Assembly (NCBI RefSeq): GCF_017315755.1
Contig: NZ_JAFLRJ010000192.1
Location: 1 to 37,600 of the forward strand
From: Streptomyces beijiangensis
Lineage (GTDB): Bacteria > Actinomycetota > Actinomycetes > Streptomycetales > Streptomycetaceae
DNA: 37,600 nucleotides
Reading direction: 5' to 3'
Of this stretch, positions 34,332 through 37,600 are shown piece by piece. The stretch's first letter is position 1, and the number at the start of each line of letters is the position of its first letter. The notes beneath the pieces were generated by a model. That model did no database searches. It had not been told where the DNA came from and was given only the letters and a program-made list of their open reading frames with translations. The translations under genes and the position numbers were made by a program.

Positions 34332-34889
34332 GTGCTGATCCCCCACGACACCCGCATTGCCCTCGACGCAGTCGTCGGTCTGGTGAACACCGCACCGCTG
34401 AGCGACGAGCCGGACAGCCTGATGGACCTCCAGGCGCTGTACGGCTTCGTGCAGCGCTTCGACATCAGCGGCGTCGGTGACCTGGGCGAGCGGGACCTCA
34501 AGGCGGTGCTCGCGGTACGGGAGCGCTTCGCGGGGGTGTTCGCGGCGCCCGGACCACACGAGGCCGCCGAGCTGGTCAACCAGCTGGTCGCCTCCGCAGG
34601 CACCACCCCGCAGCTCACCGACCACGACGGCTACGAGTGGCATGTTCACTACTTCGCGCCCGGCGCCTCGATGGCGGACCACCTGGCCGCCGACGGCGGG
34701 ATGGCGCTGGCCTTCTTCGTCGTGGCGGGCGAGCAGGAGCGGCTGCGCCGGTGCGAGGCACCGGACTGCGGGCACGCCTTCGTCGACCTCTCGCGCAATC
34801 GTTCGCGCCGCTACTGCTCCAGCCGCACCTGCGGGAACCGGCTCCATGTGGCGGCGTACCGGGCCCGGCGCAAGGCCGCGACCGGCTGA
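34332..34889 (+). CDS. CGNR zinc-finger / ABATE-type putative regulator
   Basis: This 185-aa protein has an N-terminal ABATE-like helical domain (HDTRIALDAVVGLVNTAP and YGFVQRFDISGVGDLGERDLKAV). The C-terminal CGNR zinc finger has four cysteines as two C-x4-C pairs (RRCEAPDCGHAFVD and RYCSSRTCGNRLHVAAYRARRK). Members are thought to be DNA-binding stress regulators; the target here is unknown. The GTG at 34332 has AGGGAG about 7 nt upstream. It lies beside ssgB in the same direction but after a terminator. Confidence 0.92.
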   Translation: MLIPHDTRIALDAVVGLVNTAPLSDEPDSLMDLQALYGFVQRFDISGVGDLGERDLKAVLAVRERFAGVFAAPGPHEAAELVNQLVASAGTTPQLTDHDGYEWHVHYFAPGASMADHLAADGGMALAFFVVAGEQERLRRCEAPDCGHAFVDLSRNRSRRYCSSRTCGNRLHVAAYRARRKAATG

Positions 34890-34910
34890 CTCCGCCGTCC
34901 TGGGTGCCGG

Positions 34911-35084
34911 TCACAGCAGGAAGAGATCGTGCACGGCGGCCATGAGCAGCAGGCCGCCGACCACTCCGAGAAAGATCATCAAGGGTGGCTGGGAGAGGGC
35001 GTAGAGACAGCCGCGCGGCTCGGGTGCCGAGGTGTCAGGGGCTGAGGTGGGGGCGGTGACGTCGTCCCGCGATGTATCGAGCAT
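34911..35084 (-). CDS. Small membrane protein (57 aa)
   Basis: This short frame encodes a Ser/Thr/Asp/Pro-rich N-terminus (MLDTSRDDVTAPTSAPDTSAPEP). A C-terminal hydrophobic segment (PPLMIFLGVVGGLLLMAAVHDLFLL) follows and reaches the end of the protein. It resembles small Streptomyces membrane proteins of unknown function. It is convergent with the CGNR gene, 21 nt apart. No Shine-Dalgarno is visible at ATG 35084, so the start and even the expression are uncertain. Confidence 0.6.
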   Translation of the reverse strand: MLDTSRDDVTAPTSAPDTSAPEPRGCLYALSQPPLMIFLGVVGGLLLMAAVHDLFLL

Positions 35085-35173
35085 CTCGGGGCGATGATGA
35101 CGCAGTGCGAGCACTTTGCGCGACCAACACGCCTTGGGCCCCGGGGAGTTCGCCGGATCCCGTGGCTGTCCGG

Positions 35174-35200
35174 ACGTGCGTGCGCACGCGTGTGCGTGCG
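35174..35200. other. 27-nt alternating purine-pyrimidine tract (potential Z-DNA)
   Basis: The run from 35174 to 35200 alternates purine and pyrimidine without a break and is mostly CG/TG steps. It contains the palindrome CGTGCGCACG. It lies 18 nt past the lacI-type gene stop and may also act as a weak hairpin terminator for it. Confidence 0.6.
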
Positions 35201-35217
35201 GTTCGACTGCGTGCGGT

Positions 35218-36231
35218 TCAGCGGGGCAGGACGCTGGAGGCGCGGACGACCAGTTCGGGCTGGAGCAGCACATTGCGGTGCAGGTGCTCGCCGTCGCCGA
35301 TGTGCCCCGACTCCTCCAGCAGGAGCTCAGCGGCCATGCGCCCCATGAGCGCGGCGGGCTGGCGTACCGAGGTCAGGGGCACGGCGGCCGCGGCGGCGAA
35401 CTCGATGTCGTCGTATCCGACGATGGCCATGTCCTGCGGGACCTTGACGCCGGCCGCGTAGAGCGACTGCAGGACGCCGAGTGCCAGCAGGTCGTTGGCG
35501 CAGAAGACGGCGGTCGGGCGGGGCGACAGACCGACCAGGCGCGCGCCCGCGTCCCGTCCCGCCGCCACGTCCAGGCGGTGCGTGGCGATCTCCACCAGGG
35601 CTTCGGCCGGCAGGCCCGCGTCGGCGAGTGCGGTGAGGGCGCCCTCGCGGCGGTCCTGGATCTGCCGCAGTTCGGGCGGGCCGCTGACGTACGCGATCGA
35701 CCGGTGGCCGGCGGCGACCAGGTGCCGTACGGCCAGCGCGCCGCCCTGTACGTCGTCGACCGAGACCGCACAGGAGGCCGCGCCCGATGCCACCCGGTCG
35801 ACCAGGACGAACGGGATGGAGTGCCGGGCGAAGGCCTCCAGGCTGCGGCCGGTGGGGTCGGCGGGGGTGACGAGCACGCCGGCCACCCGCTGTTCGGCGA
35901 AGAGCGCGAGGTAGTCGGCCTCCTCGGCGGCGTTCTGGTCGCTGTTGCAGACCATCACGCCGAGTCCGGCCTTGCGGGCCGCGCGCTCGGCGCCGCGGGC
36001 GACGTCGACGAAGAAGGGGTTGCCCATGTCCAGCACGAGCAGCGCCACGATCCGGCTGCTGCCCGCACGGAGCTGACGGGCCGACTCGCTCCGTACGTAA
36101 CCGAGTTCATCGATCGCGGCCTGGACCCTGCCCCGGGTCTCGGGCGAGACGGATCCCGGCCGGTTGATGACATTGGAGACAGTGCCGACCGAGACGCCCG
36201 CACGACGGGCCACGTCCTTGATTCCTGCCAC
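35218..36231 (-). CDS. LacI-family transcriptional regulator, probable rhamnose repressor
   Basis: This 337-aa regulator has an N-terminal LacI helix-turn-helix (IKDVARRAGVSVGTVSNVINRPGSVSPETRGRVQAAIDELGYV), the hinge helix SARQLRAGSSR and a periplasmic-binding-like effector domain (LLVLDMGNPFF, GYDDIEFAAAAAVPLTSVRQP). It sits 68 nt after rhaM on the same strand and may share its transcript. Its natural targets are the TGAAWCGWTTCA-like palindromes at the rhaM, rhaI and transporter promoters; this is inferred from position and sequence. The effector is probably L-rhamnose or a derivative. The GTG start at 36231 has AGGTGG about 8 nt upstream. Confidence 0.92.
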   Translation of the reverse strand: MAGIKDVARRAGVSVGTVSNVINRPGSVSPETRGRVQAAIDELGYVRSESARQLRAGSSRIVALLVLDMGNPFFVDVARGAERAARKAGLGVMVCNSDQNAAEEADYLALFAEQRVAGVLVTPADPTGRSLEAFARHSIPFVLVDRVASGAASCAVSVDDVQGGALAVRHLVAAGHRSIAYVSGPPELRQIQDRREGALTALADAGLPAEALVEIATHRLDVAAGRDAGARLVGLSPRPTAVFCANDLLALGVLQSLYAAGVKVPQDMAIVGYDDIEFAAAAAVPLTSVRQPAALMGRMAAELLLEESGHIGDGEHLHRNVLLQPELVVRASSVLPR

Positions 36232-36299
36232 CTTGTCCCACCTGAGTCACGGGTCCGGCGCAATGGTCGGACGTCGGGCCATCGTACGGTCGCCGGCGC

Positions 36300-36620
36300 T
36301 CAGGCGAGGTGAAAGACCTCGGTCAGCGGGCGCATCGCCTCGTCGGGGGCGCGTCCGTCGAGCGACTCGAAGAACTCGGCCATCTCGGCCTGCCAGCGGG
36401 CGTTGACCTCGGTGGCGTCCATGTCCGCGCGGGCGCGCTCGAAGTCCTCGGTCTCCAGATAGCCCACGAGGAGACCGTCGTCGCGCAGGAAGAGCGAGTA
36501 GTTGCCCCAGCCGGTGGCCGCGAGCGCCTCGCGCATCTCCGGCCAGATGTCCCGGTGGCGCAGCCGGTACTCGTCGAGCCGCTCGGGACGGACCCTCAGG
36601 ACGAAGCAGATCCGTTGCAC
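36300..36620 (-). CDS. rhaM: L-rhamnose mutarotase
   Basis: This 106-aa enzyme interconverts alpha and beta anomers of L-rhamnose so that the isomerase gets its preferred form. The family start QRICFVLRVRPERLDEYRLRHRDIWPEM shows the active-site Y18 and H22, and the YLETEDFERARADM and NARWQAEMAEFFE segments follow. Length is close to the usual 104. The GTG at 36620 has GAGAGG about 7 nt upstream. It is divergent from rhaI over a 191-nt control region. Confidence 0.95.
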   Translation of the reverse strand: MQRICFVLRVRPERLDEYRLRHRDIWPEMREALAATGWGNYSLFLRDDGLLVGYLETEDFERARADMDATEVNARWQAEMAEFFESLDGRAPDEAMRPLTEVFHLA

Positions 36621-36639
36621 TTCCGGGCCTCTCGCTCGG

Positions 36640-36651
36640 TGAATTGTTTCA
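36640..36651. promoter_or_regulatory. LacI-type operator at the rhaM promoter
   Basis: TGAATTGTTTCA, with 5-bp arms (GTGAA/TTCAC when flanks are included), lies 20 nt before the rhaM GTG. It starts 5 nt downstream of the -10 box, a repressor position. It is the weakest of the consensus-like sites because the central CG is TG. Confidence 0.6.
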
Positions 36652-36655
36652 CTCC

Positions 36656-36685
36656 AGTCTGCCGGGCGGACGGTTCCGCGGCCAA
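36656..36685 (-). promoter_or_regulatory. Candidate promoter of rhaM
   Basis: On the minus strand TTGGCC (36685-36680) and CAGACT (36661-36656) are spaced 18 nt. The operator follows directly. Confidence 0.5.
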
Positions 36686-36736
36686 ACCTGTGGGACGGCG
36701 GACCGTTGCGGACCGTACCCGCCGATGCGTCAAGGG

Positions 36737-36765
36737 TTGACGGCGCTTTGTGGCGCCGCTAGCTT
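36737..36765 (+). promoter_or_regulatory. Promoter of rhaI
   Basis: TTGACG (36737-36742) and TAGCTT (36760-36765) are spaced 17 nt. These are the same hexamers as in the transporter operon promoter. Confidence 0.7.
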
Positions 36766-36774
36766 CACCGCGGA

Positions 36775-36788
36775 ATGAATCGATTCAT
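36775..36788. promoter_or_regulatory. LacI-type operator at the rhaI promoter
   Basis: ATGAATCGATTCAT is a perfect 14-nt palindrome with central CG. It starts 9 nt after the -10 box and overlaps the transcription start region, 24 nt before the rhaI ATG. Confidence 0.8.
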
Positions 36789-36811
36789 CATTGTTCACCA
36801 AGGGGCTGCAC

Positions 36812-37600
36812 ATGTCTGACCTCCAGGCCGTGAAGGCCGCACTGGCCACGCAGACGATCGAGACTCCGTCCTGGGGTTACGGGAACTCCGGTACCCGCTT
36901 CAAGGTCTTCGCCCAGGCCGGCGTACCCCGCGATCCCTTCGAGAAGCTCGACGACGCCGCGCAGGTGCACGCGTTCACCGGCGTTGCGCCTCGGGTCTCG
37001 CTGCACATTCCGTGGGACAGGGTCGCCGACTATGCCGCGCTGGCGGCGTACGCCAGGGAGCGCGGGCTGACCCTGGGCGCGATCAACTCCAATGTCTTCC
37101 AGGACGACGACTTCAAGCTGGGCTCGGTGACCCATCCCGATCCCGCGGTACGGCGTAAGGCGGTGGCACACCTCCTGGACTGCGTCGACATCATGGACGC
37201 CACCGGGTCGGCCGATCTGAAGCTCTGGTTCTCCGACGGCACCAACTACCCGGGCCAGGACGACGTGGTGGCCCGTCAGGACCGGCTCGCCGAGGCCCTC
37301 GCGACGGTGTACGCACGCCTCGGCGACGACCAGCGGATGCTGCTCGAGTACAAGCTGTTCGAGCCCGCCTTCTACACGACCGACGTGCCGGACTGGGGCA
37401 CGGCGTACGCCCACTGTCTGACGCTCGGCGAAAAGGCCAAGGTCGTCGTGGACACCGGGCACCACGCGCCGGGCACCAACATCGAGTTCATCGTCGCGCT
37501 GCTGCTGCGCGCGAAGCGGCTCGGGGCCTTCGACTTCAACTCGCGCTTCTACGCCGACGACGACCTGATGGTCGGGGCGGCCGACCCCTTCCAGCTGTTC
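36812..37600 (+). CDS. rhaI: L-rhamnose isomerase (RhaI type), 3' end beyond the window
   Basis: The open frame of 263 codons reaches the window edge without a stop. It matches the L-rhamnose isomerase family found in Pseudomonas and Gram-positives (about 385-390 aa), which converts L-rhamnose to L-rhamnulose with Mn or other divalent metal. Visible elements are SWGYGNSGTRFKVF (20-33), RVSLHIPWD, SADLKLWFSDGTNYPGQDD, the metal-ligand Glu in LLEYKLFEP, and VVDTGHHAPGTN with ligand Asp/His, then FDFNSRFYADDD. The ATG at 36812 has AAGGGG about 7 nt upstream. Downstream rhamnulose steps would lie beyond the window. Confidence 0.95.
   Translation, partial: MSDLQAVKAALATQTIETPSWGYGNSGTRFKVFAQAGVPRDPFEKLDDAAQVHAFTGVAPRVSLHIPWDRVADYAALAAYARERGLTLGAINSNVFQDDDFKLGSVTHPDPAVRRKAVAHLLDCVDIMDATGSADLKLWFSDGTNYPGQDDVVARQDRLAEALATVYARLGDDQRMLLEYKLFEPAFYTTDVPDWGTAYAHCLTLGEKAKVVVDTGHHAPGTNIEFIVALLLRAKRLGAFDFNSRFYADDDLMVGAADPFQLF

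Noticed and set aside
1..37600. CRISPR arrays, insertion sequences, phage or biosynthetic gene clusters
   Set aside because: No regularly spaced repeats, transposases, phage structural genes or PKS/NRPS-type genes were seen; the only tandem repeats are the two short ones listed.

Overview
The window is very GC-rich chromosome of an actinomycete, almost certainly a Streptomyces. Evidence: strong third-position GC, many GTG starts, ATGA and GTGA stop/start overlaps, terminators that are long GC stems without U-tracts, an SsgB sporulation protein, and an actinobacterial phosphatidylinositol/PIM gene set. No CRISPR array, transposase, integrase or plasmid/phage module is visible. No stretch above 300 bases lacks a gene; the longest gaps are 12594-12830 and 15039-15305.

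Region 1 (1-12600) is a conserved housekeeping block read entirely on the minus strand, from high to low coordinates: pgsA, a PIM acyltransferase and pimA (overlapping), a LemA-like membrane protein, pdxS-pdxT (PLP synthase), yebC, ruvC-ruvA-ruvB (Holliday junction processing), yajC-secD-secF (Sec accessory translocase) and apt. From memory, this order parallels the Mycobacterium tuberculosis block Rv2614c (thrS) to Rv2584c (apt). A good match to the actinobacterial RecA-independent damage promoter lies before ruvC.

Region 2 (12600-20300) continues that block (HIT/Ap4A-type protein and thrS, minus strand). It is interrupted by plus-strand genes: an EF-G-like GTPase with altered G2/G4 motifs, an unidentified membrane protein and a small potassium channel.

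Region 3 (20400-26200) is poorly characterised Streptomyces sequence: a two-gene minus operon (DUF4365 putative nuclease plus an unknown partner), a divergent DEDDh exonuclease, tRNA-Val(CAC) copy 1, an SRPBCC protein and a large multi-pass membrane protein.

Region 4 (26200-32900) is a five-gene minus operon: Tat-type solute-binding lipoprotein, two sugar permeases, a DUF624/YesL-like protein and a Tat-exported PL26-type exo-rhamnogalacturonan lyase. It resembles the Bacillus yes/yetA pectin locus. A second tRNA-Val(CAC) lies directly upstream of it.

Region 5 (32900-37600) holds a PGPGW membrane protein, ssgB, a CGNR zinc-finger regulator, a 57-aa membrane protein, and then rhamnose catabolism: a LacI-family regulator, L-rhamnose mutarotase (rhaM) and a divergent L-rhamnose isomerase (rhaI) that runs off the edge. 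Palindromes fitting TGAAWCGWTTCA sit at the start sites of the transporter operon, rhaM and rhaI. I infer one LacI-type regulon in which the secreted lyase releases rhamnose-containing disaccharides from rhamnogalacturonan I, the ABC importer takes them up, and RhaM/RhaI begin rhamnose breakdown.
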